Below are positions 1 through 8,837 of a DNA stretch of 64,000 bases, piece by piece; the stretch's first letter is position 1, and every line of letters begins with the position of its first letter. The DNA is from Pseudochrobactrum kiredjianiae. GTDB taxonomy: Bacteria > Pseudomonadota > Alphaproteobacteria > Rhizobiales > Rhizobiaceae. The stretch lies in contig NZ_JAUCBM010000001.1 of NCBI RefSeq assembly GCF_030362795.1, positions 62,001 through 126,000 on the forward strand. The letters are read 5' to 3'. The notes beneath the pieces are model-generated. The model was not told where the DNA came from. It ran no database searches and worked only from the letters and a program-made list of their open reading frames with translations. The translations under genes and the position numbers were made by a program.

Positions 1-657
1 AGGGATTGTGGCTTTGCGTGCTTCCAGTACCCGTAAAGCCCCCTGAACATCGCCCTGCAACACCTTATGCCCCAGAACGGCATTGCTTGCCCATTCCAAC
101 TGCGGTGCCATTGTGCTGGCTTCCTGTGCATATTGAAATGCAGCTTCCTGCACACCTTCACGGCTGGCCTCAAGGTAAAGACCGCGTAATCCCAGCAATT
201 TGGTTTCCGGATCGGCAATCATTTCCTCAAAATAACGGCGCAAATCTTCCTTGCGTCCTTCCAGCAAAGCGGTCTGGGCATCAAGCAAACGGATCAGCGG
301 CTCCTGATCAACACTCAGCAATTTGGAGGCCTGCTTGCTCATACGCCGCGCGGCCTCTGCATCGCCCGCACCGGCAGCAATCAAACCTGTAGAAAGCGAC
401 TGATAACCACGATCGCGTTTGCGCGCACGAAAATGACGCTGCAAAATATACGGCGAACGCACCAGATTTTTGACGACCCACCACAACAGCATGGCGCAGG
501 CAATCGCTGCAACAACCATGCTGGCAGCCGTCATCAGAGAAATATTGTGCCGTTCTCCGGCAAAAGTGAAGACCAGATCTCCCGGACGATCCGCGAGCCA
601 TCCGAACCCCAGCCCCAGCGCTGCCACAACAACAAGAAACAGGATTACCCGTATCAT
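1..657 (-). CDS. hemY: HemY family protein, N-terminal part (cut by window edge)
   Basis: Only the first 219 codons are present; the reading frame is open to the left edge. The start is the ATG at 657-655, with an AAGGAG ribosome site six bases upstream. The product opens with two membrane spans (about residues 3-20 and 42-62). A basic stretch and an alpha-helical repeat region of the tetratricopeptide kind follow, which is the layout of the HemY (COG3898) family. In proteobacteria this gene closes the hemC-hemD-hemX-type operon, and its product is an inner-membrane protein linked to late heme synthesis with an undefined biochemical role. The gene before it in the operon ends 24 bases upstream. 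The call rests on this architecture and on the operon. It is not the oxidase also called HemY in Gram-positives. Confidence 0.88.
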   Translation of the reverse strand, partial: MIRVILFLVVVAALGLGFGWLADRPGDLVFTFAGERHNISLMTAASMVVAAIACAMLLWWVVKNLVRSPYILQRHFRARKRDRGYQSLSTGLIAAGAGDAEAARRMSKQASKLLSVDQEPLIRLLDAQTALLEGRKEDLRRYFEEMIADPETKLLGLRGLYLEASREGVQEAAFQYAQEASTMAPQLEWASNAVLGHKVLQGDVQGALRVLEARKATIP

Positions 658-681
658 ACCGTTCTCCTTTTCTTGTTTCGC

Positions 682-2124
682 TTATTGCGCAGCCGGTTTT
701 GTCTCAGAGACTTGCGTCGAGGCCGCAATCAGCTGTGCAAGCAGTGCATCCGCATCACGTCGTGCACTCAACGCATTATAAAAATCCTGACCAACCTGTT
801 TGGCAGCTTCCGGTAATTGTGCCCATTCGGTGATCGCACGCTGCACATCCCCATTTTGCAAAGCAAACTCAATCCGTGCAGTCACCGGCCCAACACCGGT
901 ACCAGCCACATCACCGATCGGCCGCGAACGCACTAGATTTTTGGCACTGCCCACCAGCTGATCCCAAACACCCGCATCCGCCGCAGGTTTATTCACCGCA
1001 GCAACCATATCATCCGCTAGTGCTGCAAATTGCGTATTCAGCTGGCTTAATGTCGGAATACCACTGTCCGCGAGTGCATCCAGTCCTGCGGCAGAGCCCG
1101 CCTGTGCAGGCAACAAGGATTTATAGGTCTGCAATTCGTTGGCGTATGAACCGCCGCGATCAATCGCGGTTTTCAACGCATTGGCGGCAATGATAACGGC
1201 CATATCCGGCTGCGAAGCCTGCCCGTCAATTTTTGTCTGCAAGGCAGTCAGCTGCTCTTTCAGCGCATTGACCGCATCACCATCGGTGTTCAGAGCGGCA
1301 TTGGCCTGCTCAGCCTGTGAACCAATGGTGTTAAGCTTGGTTTCCATCGTATTCAGACGTTCCGTCAGGCTAGTGACCAGCGCATCATCTGCCGGTTGTG
1401 CACGCTCTGCCAGTGCTTTCAGCTGCTCCTGCAAACCCGCCACATCTGCACGAATGGCTTCATCATCCGCTGCAGGCACCGGACTGGCTCTCATCATTTC
1501 ATTCAAATGTTTTTGAGCCTCTGCTGCATTTTTCTCCGCCACCTCCAGACGCGCCAATAAGTCAGCATCCGGTTTGGCATCCGCCTGCATGGCAGCGATC
1601 TGCTGTTTGAGATCAGCAATCTGCGCATTCACAGCTTGCGCTGCTGCATCCGCTCCATTGTTTTGCCCTGTAAGCGGCATCAAACCTGTCCATTGCAATG
1701 CGCTCACACCTGCAAGAGCAATCACACCACCGGTTAGTCCTGCGAGCCATGGCGAAGCCGTTTTTTTCGTCTGCGGAGCGGAACTGGCGGCATTATTCAT
1801 GGTTTTTCCCGATGCATATGGATTGGGGCCGGAAACTCCGGCAGAAGAAGCCGGACGTGAAGTTGCCTGTGCCGGCTGAGACTGAGGCTGTACCGGCGAG
1901 GCAGGTTTTGCCTCAGCCTGCGGTTTTGGCGATGGCGGTGCGAAAGGTTTTGCAGCCGTCTGTGCAGCCGGTTTCGGATCACCTACCGGCTCAGCATCCG
2001 GCACAATTTTATCTGCAGTTTTGGAGGTAAACTTCCCGACAGGTTTCACATCAGACGGATCGAGATCGATCACTACCGGTTTGCGGGTTGTCTTGCTGTG
2101 ACGCGACACTGTGGATTTAGCCAT
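682..2124 (-). CDS. Mitofilin-like inner-membrane protein (COG4223)
   Basis: A 480-residue protein with a short basic N-terminus and a Pro/Ala-rich low-complexity stretch (about residues 40-115). One membrane span follows at about 123-146, then a long periplasmic coiled coil (about 165-310) rich in Ala, Gln, Glu and Leu, and a compact C-terminal domain. This is the layout of alphaproteobacterial mitofilin-domain proteins, homologues of mitochondrial Mic60, which sit between hemD and hemY in Rhizobiales. It occupies the place of enterobacterial hemX, which also has one span plus a coiled coil. The family shapes membrane folds in purple bacteria and mitochondria; its role in this organism is not known. 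It is translated in the same direction as hemD, 82 bases upstream. Confidence 0.85.
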   Translation of the reverse strand: MAKSTVSRHSKTTRKPVVIDLDPSDVKPVGKFTSKTADKIVPDAEPVGDPKPAAQTAAKPFAPPSPKPQAEAKPASPVQPQSQPAQATSRPASSAGVSGPNPYASGKTMNNAASSAPQTKKTASPWLAGLTGGVIALAGVSALQWTGLMPLTGQNNGADAAAQAVNAQIADLKQQIAAMQADAKPDADLLARLEVAEKNAAEAQKHLNEMMRASPVPAADDEAIRADVAGLQEQLKALAERAQPADDALVTSLTERLNTMETKLNTIGSQAEQANAALNTDGDAVNALKEQLTALQTKIDGQASQPDMAVIIAANALKTAIDRGGSYANELQTYKSLLPAQAGSAAGLDALADSGIPTLSQLNTQFAALADDMVAAVNKPAADAGVWDQLVGSAKNLVRSRPIGDVAGTGVGPVTARIEFALQNGDVQRAITEWAQLPEAAKQVGQDFYNALSARRDADALLAQLIAASTQVSETKPAAQ

Positions 2125-2206
2125 AAGCCCTCTCGCAGTAATTTATTTCTCTTACACGCTGCTGCAACCTAAATGACGGTATTAAACAAATGGTTGCATA
2201 ATTTCG

Positions 2207-2917
2207 TCAAATCAATGCCAGCAGGTGCAATAAAGCATCTTCATCCGGTGTTTCACTGATCTGCACACGCGCGCTGCAATCTTCAGGTAATTCTGCAGCA
2301 ATCCGCTTTGAAAGACAAAAAATATATTTTGCGCTCCGGAGAAAAGCCCCCTGTGCCTGCTCATTTAAAGCTACAAACTGCTTGGCGGCAACCGCAGAAT
2401 AGAGCAAAATGACATCAACTTGCCCTGCGACTGAAATCCGTTTCAATTCAGCGTCACTATAGGCCACAGGACGGGTGTCATAGGTTTCTGCCACTGTCAG
2501 CTGAATACCAGCGGCGCTCAACTGCGCTTCAAAATCTGGCCGCCTGATTTTTCCGGTTAAATACAGCACATGACTGCTCGTTGGCATCGCAGCAGCCACA
2601 TGGCGCCCCAAATGCAACCCCCAGCCATCACCGGCATAAATTGCCTCAAAACCACATTCTTTCGCGACAGAGGCGGTTTTTTCGCCAACCGCATAAAGCT
2701 GTAAATGCCGGTAAGGTTCCAGCAATTCAGGTGCAATATGGCGCAAAGCATTGGCACTGGTCACAGCCACGGCATCAAAATCACACTGTGGTAATGATAT
2801 ACCCGTTGCCACAGTCTCACTCACCGGCAGACAGACCGACTGATAACCGGCAGCTTCAAGCTTTGCCGCGGTCAGAGCGGCATCCGGTTGCGGGCGTGTG
2901 ACCAGAACCCTGTGCAT
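2207..2917 (-). CDS. hemD: Uroporphyrinogen-III synthase
   Basis: A 236-residue cytoplasmic enzyme that cyclises hydroxymethylbilane to uroporphyrinogen III, the branch point to heme and cobalamin. The N-terminus VLVTRPQPDA is the typical HemD start, and the middle holds DAVAVTSANALRHI, matching the conserved 'vxxTSxnxv' strand. HemD sequences are poorly conserved, so position supports the call: the start lies 3 bases after the hemC stop, and the mitofilin and hemY genes follow. Length is normal. Cobalamin genes cobS and cobT elsewhere in the window are consistent with use of the same precursor. Confidence 0.93.
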   Translation of the reverse strand: MHRVLVTRPQPDAALTAAKLEAAGYQSVCLPVSETVATGISLPQCDFDAVAVTSANALRHIAPELLEPYRHLQLYAVGEKTASVAKECGFEAIYAGDGWGLHLGRHVAAAMPTSSHVLYLTGKIRRPDFEAQLSAAGIQLTVAETYDTRPVAYSDAELKRISVAGQVDVILLYSAVAAKQFVALNEQAQGAFLRSAKYIFCLSKRIAAELPEDCSARVQISETPDEDALLHLLALI

Positions 2918-2920
2918 TGC

Positions 2921-3850
2921 TTACCCCCAGCTGGTGAAGAAATCAGCACCGGCTTCTGCACGAATACGCTCGGCGGCCTCTGTTCCCAGAGCGCTTGCAT
3001 CTGCAGCAGTACCTTCAATAGAAACGCGATGCAGGCGCGAACCATCCGGCGTCAAAATCATACCGATAAAGGAAACGCGCCCATCCTTGACCTCAGCCAG
3101 TCCGGCAATCGGCGTGCGGCAGGAACCGTCAAGACGTGCCAGAAATGCCCGTTCACAGGCAAGACGCACAAATGTCTCTTCATGGTTCAAAGGCTTGAGC
3201 AGTGCATCAATACGCGTATCATTCATGCGGCTTTCAATGGTGATTGCACCCTGCCCCGGAGCCGGCAAAAACCGCTCCGTATCCATCAGCTCAGTCACCA
3301 CATGCTCAAGACCAAGGCGCTTCAATCCTGCAAAAGCGAGGAAGGTACCATCGACCTGCCCCTCTTCAAGCTTACGCAAACGGGAATTTACATTGCCGCG
3401 AAATGTAATGACATTGAGATCAGGGCGGATATGTCGGATTTGTGCCTGACGGCGCAGGCTGGATGAACCAACCGTCGCGCCCTGCGGCAGATCGGTCAGC
3501 TTGGCACTGGTTTTACCCACAAAAGCATCACGCGGATCTTCGCGCTCCAGATAGGTAGAAAGATGCAGACCTTCCGGCAGAACAGTCGGCATATCTTTTG
3601 TCGAATGCACGGCAATATCAATACGCCCCTGCAACAGCGCATCCTCGATCTCTTGCGTGAACAGACCCTTGCCGCCGATTTCCGACAAAGACCGATCCTG
3701 AATACGGTCACCCTGCGTGGACATCGGCACGATTTCAACATCCGCTTCGCTTAAACCATGCGCGGCCATCAGGCGTGTGCGTGTTTCTTCTGCCTGTGCC
3801 AGTGCCAAAGCACTGGAACGTGTTCCGATTTTTAAACGTGGTGTTTGCAT
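2921..3850 (-). CDS. hemC: Porphobilinogen deaminase (hydroxymethylbilane synthase)
   Basis: A 309-residue enzyme that polymerises four porphobilinogens into hydroxymethylbilane using a covalent dipyrromethane cofactor. It starts [20 protein letters not shown]. The conserved blocks [27 protein letters not shown] and [10 protein letters not shown] are all present, and GSCRTPIAG near residue 246 carries the cofactor-binding cysteine. An upstream in-frame ATG at 3919 would add 23 residues unlike the family, so 3850 is preferred. First gene of the heme operon; divergent from tsaD, as is common in alphaproteobacteria. Confidence 0.96.
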   Translation of the reverse strand: MQTPRLKIGTRSSALALAQAEETRTRLMAAHGLSEADVEIVPMSTQGDRIQDRSLSEIGGKGLFTQEIEDALLQGRIDIAVHSTKDMPTVLPEGLHLSTYLEREDPRDAFVGKTSAKLTDLPQGATVGSSSLRRQAQIRHIRPDLNVITFRGNVNSRLRKLEEGQVDGTFLAFAGLKRLGLEHVVTELMDTERFLPAPGQGAITIESRMNDTRIDALLKPLNHEETFVRLACERAFLARLDGSCRTPIAGLAEVKDGRVSFIGMILTPDGSRLHRVSIEGTAADASALGTEAAERIRAEAGADFFTSWG

Positions 3851-4059
3851 CTGGCTCTGTCCGTGGTACGCGAATATCAAAGCTTCTCTAACTGCCTTTC
3901 GCCTTCGGGGCAAATTCACGCCTGTAATATCGTGAATATAATGCCACTATCCGGTGAAAGACAGAAAGATCAGCGAAGTTTATTTAGTTGACGCATTCTC
4001 CTTACGCGAAACCGCTCTGCAATTTTGCCGGAAATGCTTGAATACGGGTCTAATCGCTT

Positions 4060-5151
4060 ATGCGCGTGCTTGGAATAGAGACAAGTTGCGACGAAACAGC
4101 CGCAGCTATCATTGAACGCTTTGAGAATGAACAAGGCGAGGTGTCTTCGCGCATCCTGTCCAATGTTGTTCTGAGCCAGATTGCCGAGCACGAACCCTAT
4201 GGCGGCGTGGTGCCGGAGATCGCCGCACGCGCCCATGTTGAAGCGCTCGACGGACTGATTGCCAAAGCGCTGGCCGATGCGGATATGAGCATTAACGATG
4301 TGGATGCTATCGCCGCCACCGCAGGCCCCGGCCTGATCGGCGGCTTGATTGTCGGTCTGATGACCGCGAAAGCCATGGCCTTTGCCGCAGACAAGCCTTT
4401 TTATGCTGTCAATCATCTCGAAGGCCATGCTCTGACAGCGCGCCTGACCGACGGATTGCCCTTCCCTTATCTACTGCTGCTGGTATCCGGTGGTCATACG
4501 CAGGTTATTCTCGTCCATGGCCTCGGCCACTATGAGCGCCTCGGCACCACAATTGACGACGCGCTGGGCGAGGCTTTTGACAAGACCGCCAAGCTGTTGG
4601 GATTGCCATATCCGGGCGGGCCTGCCGTTGAACAGGCCGCCTTGAAAGGCGATGCCTCACGCTTTGAACTGCCCCGCCCGCTCAAAGGTGAGGCGCGGCT
4701 GGATTTCTCTTTCTCCGGTCTCAAAACCGCTGTGCGCCAGACCGCAACCCAGCTTGTGCCGCTGAGCGATCAGGATGTAGCAGATATTTGCGCTTCATTT
4801 CAGACGGCAGTTGCCGACACCCTGAATGACCGCGTGAAGCGCTCGCTGAATAAATTCCTTGAAACCTATCCGGATAAAGAAAAACCGACGCTCGTCGTTG
4901 CCGGGGGCGTTGCCGCCAATAAAGTGTTGCGCAAAGGGCTTGAGACGCTTTGTAAAAAACACGGCTTCGATTTCCTCGCACCACCGCATATTCTGTGCAC
5001 GGACAATGCGGCGATGATTGCATGGGCCGGTGCGGAACATGCTGCGCGCACAGAGCCGGATAATCTGGATTTTGCACCGCGCTCGCGCTGGCCGCTGGAC
5101 AGCACAGCAGCGCCATTGATCGGTTTTGGCCGCAGAGGGGCAAAGGCATGA
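4060..5151 (+). CDS. tsaD: tRNA N6-adenosine threonylcarbamoyltransferase
   Basis: A 363-residue ASKHA-fold protein (Gcp/Kae1 family) that transfers the threonylcarbamoyl group to A37 of ANN-decoding tRNAs, working with TsaB and TsaE. Seen in the sequence: the N-terminal signature [17 protein letters not shown], the metal-binding motif NHLEGH at residues 118-123 (H119, H123), LVSGGHTQ, and the C-terminal [12 protein letters not shown]. The last four bases form an ATGA overlap with gpsA, so the two genes are translationally coupled. Divergent from hemC with a 209-base shared regulatory region. Confidence 0.97.
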   Translation: MRVLGIETSCDETAAAIIERFENEQGEVSSRILSNVVLSQIAEHEPYGGVVPEIAARAHVEALDGLIAKALADADMSINDVDAIAATAGPGLIGGLIVGLMTAKAMAFAADKPFYAVNHLEGHALTARLTDGLPFPYLLLLVSGGHTQVILVHGLGHYERLGTTIDDALGEAFDKTAKLLGLPYPGGPAVEQAALKGDASRFELPRPLKGEARLDFSFSGLKTAVRQTATQLVPLSDQDVADICASFQTAVADTLNDRVKRSLNKFLETYPDKEKPTLVVAGGVAANKVLRKGLETLCKKHGFDFLAPPHILCTDNAAMIAWAGAEHAARTEPDNLDFAPRSRWPLDSTAAPLIGFGRRGAKA

Positions 5152-6128
5152 GCAAGAAAATTGTCATTCTCGGCGGCGGTGCATGGGGAACAGCTCTCGG
5201 CTGTATGGCCGCACAGAATGGGCATGAAGTTGTGCTCTATGCCCGCGATCAGGCAACGGTCGACGAGATCAACCACAAGCACCGCAACAGCCGCTATCTT
5301 GGCGATATCGCCCTGCATGATAATCTGCGTGCCACCAGTGATGCAGCCGCAGCTCTGGACAATGCCGATACGGTTCTCGCCGTTATCCCCGCGCAATCCA
5401 TGGCTGCCGCATTGCAAGAGTTGAAACCACTCATTCCCGCCAATTGCCCCGTTGTGCTTTGCGCAAAAGGCATTGAACGCTCCACCGGACGGCTGATGTC
5501 GCAGATCATTGCGGATATTTTGCCGGATCATCCGATTGCAGCGCTTTCTGGCCCGAGCTTCGCCAGCGATGTTGCCCGTGGCTTTCCGACTGCCGTGACG
5601 ATTGCCTGTGAAAATATTGCCATTGCCGATGATCTGGCCGCTCAGTTTTCCGGCAGCACCTTCCGTTGCTATTCCTCTGATGATCTGACCGGCGTTGAAA
5701 TCGGCGGCGCGTTGAAAAATGTGATCGCCGTGGCAGCCGGTGCCACCATCGGCAAAGGTCTGGGCGCTTCGGCACAGGCGGCACTGGTCACCCGCGCTTT
5801 TGCAGAATTGCGCCGCATTGCAGCAGCCTTCGGCGGACGGCCTGAAACCCTGATGGGATTATCCTGTCTGGGTGATCTGATGCTGTCCTGCTCCTCTCCG
5901 CAATCGCGCAATTATTCATACGGACTAGCACTGGGGCGCGGTGAACCACTAGAAGGCTTGTTGTTAGCCGAAGGTGTGGCAACTGCGCCGGTGATCGCCG
6001 AGCTTTGTGCCCAACGCCAGATTTATGCACCGGTTATCAGCACCATTGCAGCCCTGCTCAATGGCAGCATCACCATTGATGCGGCTGTTACCGGACTGTT
6101 ATCCCGCCCCTTGAAAAACGAAGATTAG
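5148..6128 (+). CDS. gpsA: Glycerol-3-phosphate dehydrogenase [NAD(P)+]
   Basis: A 326-residue soluble dehydrogenase that reduces dihydroxyacetone phosphate to sn-glycerol 3-phosphate for phospholipid synthesis. The N-terminal Rossmann motif [10 protein letters not shown] lies at residues 9-18. [15 protein letters not shown] and the catalytic-lysine block [13 protein letters not shown] follow, then GLGDL-like [10 protein letters not shown]. It overlaps tsaD by four bases (ATGA) and leads into the yciI and EVE genes with short gaps. This tsaD-gpsA-yciI-EVE string is a usual alphaproteobacterial arrangement. Confidence 0.97.
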   Translation: MSKKIVILGGGAWGTALGCMAAQNGHEVVLYARDQATVDEINHKHRNSRYLGDIALHDNLRATSDAAAALDNADTVLAVIPAQSMAAALQELKPLIPANCPVVLCAKGIERSTGRLMSQIIADILPDHPIAALSGPSFASDVARGFPTAVTIACENIAIADDLAAQFSGSTFRCYSSDDLTGVEIGGALKNVIAVAAGATIGKGLGASAQAALVTRAFAELRRIAAAFGGRPETLMGLSCLGDLMLSCSSPQSRNYSYGLALGRGEPLEGLLLAEGVATAPVIAELCAQRQIYAPVISTIAALLNGSITIDAAVTGLLSRPLKNED

Positions 6129-6140
6129 GAACCTGACCTC

Positions 6141-6428
6141 ATGCTATTCGCGATTCTCTGCAATGACAAAGCCGATCATCTGCAACTGCGTCTTGATACC
6201 CGCCCTGCCCATCTCGATTATCTGAAAAGCCTTGGCGACAAAATCAAATTCGGCGGCCCTTTTCTGAGCGAAGCAGACCAGAAGCCAACCGGCAGCATGT
6301 TGATGGTCGAAGCAGAAACCATTGAAGATGCAAAAGCTATTGCAGCCGCAGATCCTTACGCATTGGCTGGCCTGTTTGAAAATGTAACCGTGCGCCCTTG
6401 GAATTGGGTTATCAACAAACCTGAATAA
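6141..6428 (+). CDS. YciI family protein
   Basis: A 95-residue single-domain protein of the YciI/YCII fold (ferredoxin-like, dimeric). The family pattern is clear: RPAHLDYL with the conserved histidine near residue 27, FGGPF, and ADPYALAGLFENVTVRPW in the C-terminal half. Biochemical roles in the family are few, including 5-chloro-hydroxyhydroquinone dehalogenation by a relative, and none can be assigned here. It lies 12 bases after gpsA and 14 bases before the EVE gene, so it is probably cotranscribed. Confidence 0.88.
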   Translation: MLFAILCNDKADHLQLRLDTRPAHLDYLKSLGDKIKFGGPFLSEADQKPTGSMLMVEAETIEDAKAIAAADPYALAGLFENVTVRPWNWVINKPE

Positions 6429-6442
6429 ATCCGGAGAAAATT

Positions 6443-6871
6443 GTGGCATATTGGCTGTTTAAATCTGAACCATTCAAATGGTCGTGGGAAATGCAAAAGG
6501 CCAAAGGCGCTGTCGGCGAACAGTGGGATGGCGTGCGCAATTATCAGGCACGCAATAATATGCGCGCTATGGAACTTGGCGATAAAGCTTTTTTCTACCA
6601 CTCCAATGAAGGACTGGAAGTTGTCGGCATTGTGGAAGTTTGCGCTCTGGCGCATCCGGACAGCACAACCGACGATCATCGCTGGGAATGTGTCGATATC
6701 CGCGCTGTCTGCGATATGCCAAAACCGGTGACACTGAAAGATGTGAAGGCCAATCCGCTGTTGAGCGACATGGCACTGGTCACATCCATGCGTCTTTCCG
6801 TGCAACCGGTTAAGCTAGATGAATGGATCGAGGTCTGCCGCATGGGCGGATTAGACCACACCAAAATCTGA
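6443..6871 (+). CDS. EVE domain protein
   Basis: A 142-residue EVE-domain protein (PUA-like fold, relative of thymocyte nuclear protein 1). The start is a GTG at 6443, chosen because GGAG lies seven bases upstream and the following residues AYWLFKSEP are the family's invariant opening (YWL.KSEP). WDGVRNYQARNNMRAM and the FYHSN block complete the domain. EVE proteins bind modified bases in nucleic acid. Many sit with restriction or modification systems, but this housekeeping form sits next to gpsA in many alphaproteobacteria, and its ligand is not known. No restriction gene is nearby. Confidence 0.92.
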   Translation: MAYWLFKSEPFKWSWEMQKAKGAVGEQWDGVRNYQARNNMRAMELGDKAFFYHSNEGLEVVGIVEVCALAHPDSTTDDHRWECVDIRAVCDMPKPVTLKDVKANPLLSDMALVTSMRLSVQPVKLDEWIEVCRMGGLDHTKI

Positions 6872-6881
6872 GAGTATAAAG

Positions 6882-6924
6882 ATGCAGAACGCAACCCAAA
6901 CACTATTTCGGAAGCGTTCTGCAT
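6882..6924 (+). other. Inverted repeat between EVE and methyltransferase genes
   Basis: Perfect 11-bp arms ATGCAGAACGC (6882-6892) and GCGTTCTGCAT (6914-6924) with a 21-base loop, in the 90-base gap between the two genes. There is no T-run after it, so it is not an obvious intrinsic terminator. It may slow transcription or stabilise the upstream message. Confidence 0.5.
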
Positions 6925-6961
6925 TTGCAGTCGCTTATCCTCTGCTTGATCCGGAGCGTCT

Positions 6962-7645
6962 ATGCCCCTCCTGATCCCCGACACGAGACGCGCAACGCAA
7001 TTTATCCTTGCCAATACCGGCATTCACCACCCGCCCCATGTGGCGGAAATTACGCTTCATCTTGCTGATGAGGCACATGACCTTTGGCACAAGACCGAAG
7101 AAGAACTGTCTGAAATCGGACTACCGCCACCCTACTGGGCTTTTGCATGGGCAGGCGGACAGGGCGTTGCCCGCTATATTCTCGATCAGCCGCAGGTTGT
7201 GCAAAACAAACGCATACTGGATTTTGCCTCAGGCTCTGGTCTGGTCGGCATTGCAGCCCTTTTAAGCGGTGCAAGTTCTGTGACCGCCAATGATATTGAT
7301 CCTTTTGCCCGTCACGCCATCAGCATCAACAGTGCTTTAAACAAAGTATCCTGCGACTTCAGCGATGCCGATCTGATCGGACAGGATGTCAGTGCCTCTT
7401 TTGATGTGCTGCTCGCCGGTGATGTTTTTTACGACAAACCGCTCGCCGATCGGCTGATTGTCTGGTTTGATATGCTTGCCGCCAAAGGGGTGCAGATCAT
7501 TGTCGGCGACCCCGGACGATCTTATCTGCCACGGCACCGGCTGACAGAGCTGGACGTTTATTCCGTGCCGGTCACCCGCGCGCTGGAAGATGCAGACGTG
7601 AAGCGCACCACCGTCTGGCACTATGGTGCAACAGAAAAGGCGTAG
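6962..7645 (+). CDS. Class I SAM-dependent methyltransferase, METTL20/ETFBKMT-like
   Basis: A 227-residue methyltransferase. The SAM-binding glycine motif is DFASGSGLVGI (around residues 83-93), followed by the acidic loop ANDIDPFA and the AGDVFYDKPLA post-II motif. PPPYWAFAWAGGQG before motif I is typical of the METTL20 group. Bacterial members of that group, such as the Agrobacterium enzyme, methylate lysines of electron-transfer flavoprotein beta and ribosomal L7/L12; the substrate here is inferred from family only. A GGAG ribosome site precedes the ATG. The gene ends just before a cluster of short hairpin repeats. Confidence 0.85.
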   Translation: MPLLIPDTRRATQFILANTGIHHPPHVAEITLHLADEAHDLWHKTEEELSEIGLPPPYWAFAWAGGQGVARYILDQPQVVQNKRILDFASGSGLVGIAALLSGASSVTANDIDPFARHAISINSALNKVSCDFSDADLIGQDVSASFDVLLAGDVFYDKPLADRLIVWFDMLAAKGVQIIVGDPGRSYLPRHRLTELDVYSVPVTRALEDADVKRTTVWHYGATEKA

Positions 7646-7659
7646 CAAACGCCACGCCT

Positions 7660-7855
7660 GATTTGATTTAAGTGTGCGGTTCTGTGCAGCGCCCTCATAA
7701 CGCTTCGCACTTCTCTTAGATTTGTCGCTCAGCTTATGTCTAACTATGCCGCTTCGCCACATACCTAGACATAACGCTTCGCATGTTTTTTACTTTCGTC
7801 GCTCCGCGCATGTTTGATTATGTCTTACAACATATTCAAACATAGCGCTTCGCTC
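7660..7855. repeat. Cluster of short GCTTCGC hairpin repeats
   Basis: The space between the convergent methyltransferase and EamA genes holds four copies of GCTTCGC (7702, 7751, 7776, 7847), mostly preceded by CATA or ATAA. It also has two copies of GTCGCTC (about 7724 and 7799). Local inverted repeats include TTATGTCTA (7734-7742) with TAGACATAA (7765-7773), and ATGTTTGA (7810) with TCAAACAT (7836). Read on the minus strand, the last copy is the 3' end of the EamA gene itself (codons Ala-Lys-Arg-Tyr-Val-stop). The array may therefore have grown by duplication of that gene's tail. Confidence 0.55.
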
Positions 7856-8717
7856 CGGCAACACACATCACCACAACACAAGCCACTACCATCATCGCCA
7901 CACTCACCGGCTCTCCCAGCACAAAAGCCGCCAGTGCAAGGCCGAAAAACGGCTGTAGCAATTGCAACTGCCCGACCCCTGCCGCACCGCCAAGCGCCAG
8001 CCCGTGATACCAGAAGAAAAAGCCAATCAGCATACTAAACAGCGACACATAGCCCACGCTCAGCCAGACAGGTGCCTCAATACTGGCAAAACTATCAGGA
8101 CGCAGCGCAACCACCAGCACCAACATCAGCGGCAATGCTAACACCAGCGCCCAGCAGATCACCTGCCAGCCACCTATTGTACGAGACAAGCGCGCACCTT
8201 CGGCATAGCCATAACCGCAGACAATGATCGACAGAAACATCATCACATTACCAAAGAGCGAAAATTCACCGCCCGACTGATCTTTCGCTAAGGCAAAAAA
8301 TGCAACCGCTGCACTCCCCGCCAGTGAGAACGCCCAGAAACGCCATTGCGGATTGCTGTCACCACGCAACACGGCAAAGATTGCCGTGCTCAACGGCAAC
8401 AAGCCAATAAAGACAATCGCATGAGCCGAGGTCACATATTGCAATGCCAGCGCAGTAAATAGCGGAAAACCAACAACAACCCCACCCGATACCAGTGCGA
8501 GTGAAAACAGCTCTGATCGGCTCGGCAGTTTTTCACGAAATGCCAGCAACAATGCACCACTCAGAATACCGGCAATGGTTGCCCGTAGAACTGTCAGGTA
8601 AACCGGATCGATCTGTAATACCGCCAAACGTGTGGCGGGGAGAGAACCGCTAAAGATCAAGACACCAATAAAGCCGCTTATCCAGCCCGCACTCTGACTC
8701 TCAGTCTGCTTATTCAT
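7836..8717 (-). CDS. EamA-type (DMT superfamily) transporter
   Basis: A 293-residue inner-membrane protein with about ten hydrophobic segments forming two EamA repeats (roughly residues 10-145 and 150-288). It matches the 10-TMS drug/metabolite transporters that usually export amino acids, nucleobases or other metabolites. The substrate cannot be read from sequence. It is divergent from a MocR-type regulator 120 bases away, an arrangement in which the regulator commonly controls the transporter. Its 3' end lies in a hairpin-repeat cluster. Confidence 0.88.
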   Translation of the reverse strand: MNKQTESQSAGWISGFIGVLIFSGSLPATRLAVLQIDPVYLTVLRATIAGILSGALLLAFREKLPSRSELFSLALVSGGVVVGFPLFTALALQYVTSAHAIVFIGLLPLSTAIFAVLRGDSNPQWRFWAFSLAGSAAVAFFALAKDQSGGEFSLFGNVMMFLSIIVCGYGYAEGARLSRTIGGWQVICWALVLALPLMLVLVVALRPDSFASIEAPVWLSVGYVSLFSMLIGFFFWYHGLALGGAAGVGQLQLLQPFFGLALAAFVLGEPVSVAMMVVACVVVMCVAGAKRYV

Positions 8718-8760
8718 TTTTATAAAATCTCGATATTCATTACATATTTTTCAATAAATA

Positions 8761-8789
8761 TTGATACAAAGACAAAAGTGTCAGATACA
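8761..8789 (+). promoter_or_regulatory. Candidate promoter of the MocR-type gene
   Basis: TTGATA (8761-8766), a 17-base spacer and GATACA (8784-8789) form a sigma-70-like promoter. Its start point would fall at about 8796, inside the left arm of the 8793-8820 palindrome. This is a pattern match only. Confidence 0.45.
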
Positions 8790-8792
8790 GTT

Positions 8793-8820
8793 GCAGTACA
8801 ATTTAATCAAACTGTACTGC
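8793..8820. promoter_or_regulatory. Perfect inverted-repeat operator between MocR-type regulator and EamA transporter
   Basis: GCAGTACA (8793-8800) and TGTACTGC (8813-8820) are exact reverse complements separated by 12 bases, so the arm centres are 20 bases (two helical turns) apart. This is what a dimeric regulator would bind. It lies just downstream of the candidate promoter and upstream of the ATG at 8838, a good place for autoregulation and for control of the divergent transporter. Confidence 0.6.
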
Positions 8821-8837
8821 TAAAATCAGGAATACAG

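Noticed and set aside
8778-8837. GTG start adding 20 residues to the MocR-type protein
   Set aside because: It would place the perfect palindrome and the promoter start point inside the coding sequence, and the ATG at 8838 has a better ribosome site.
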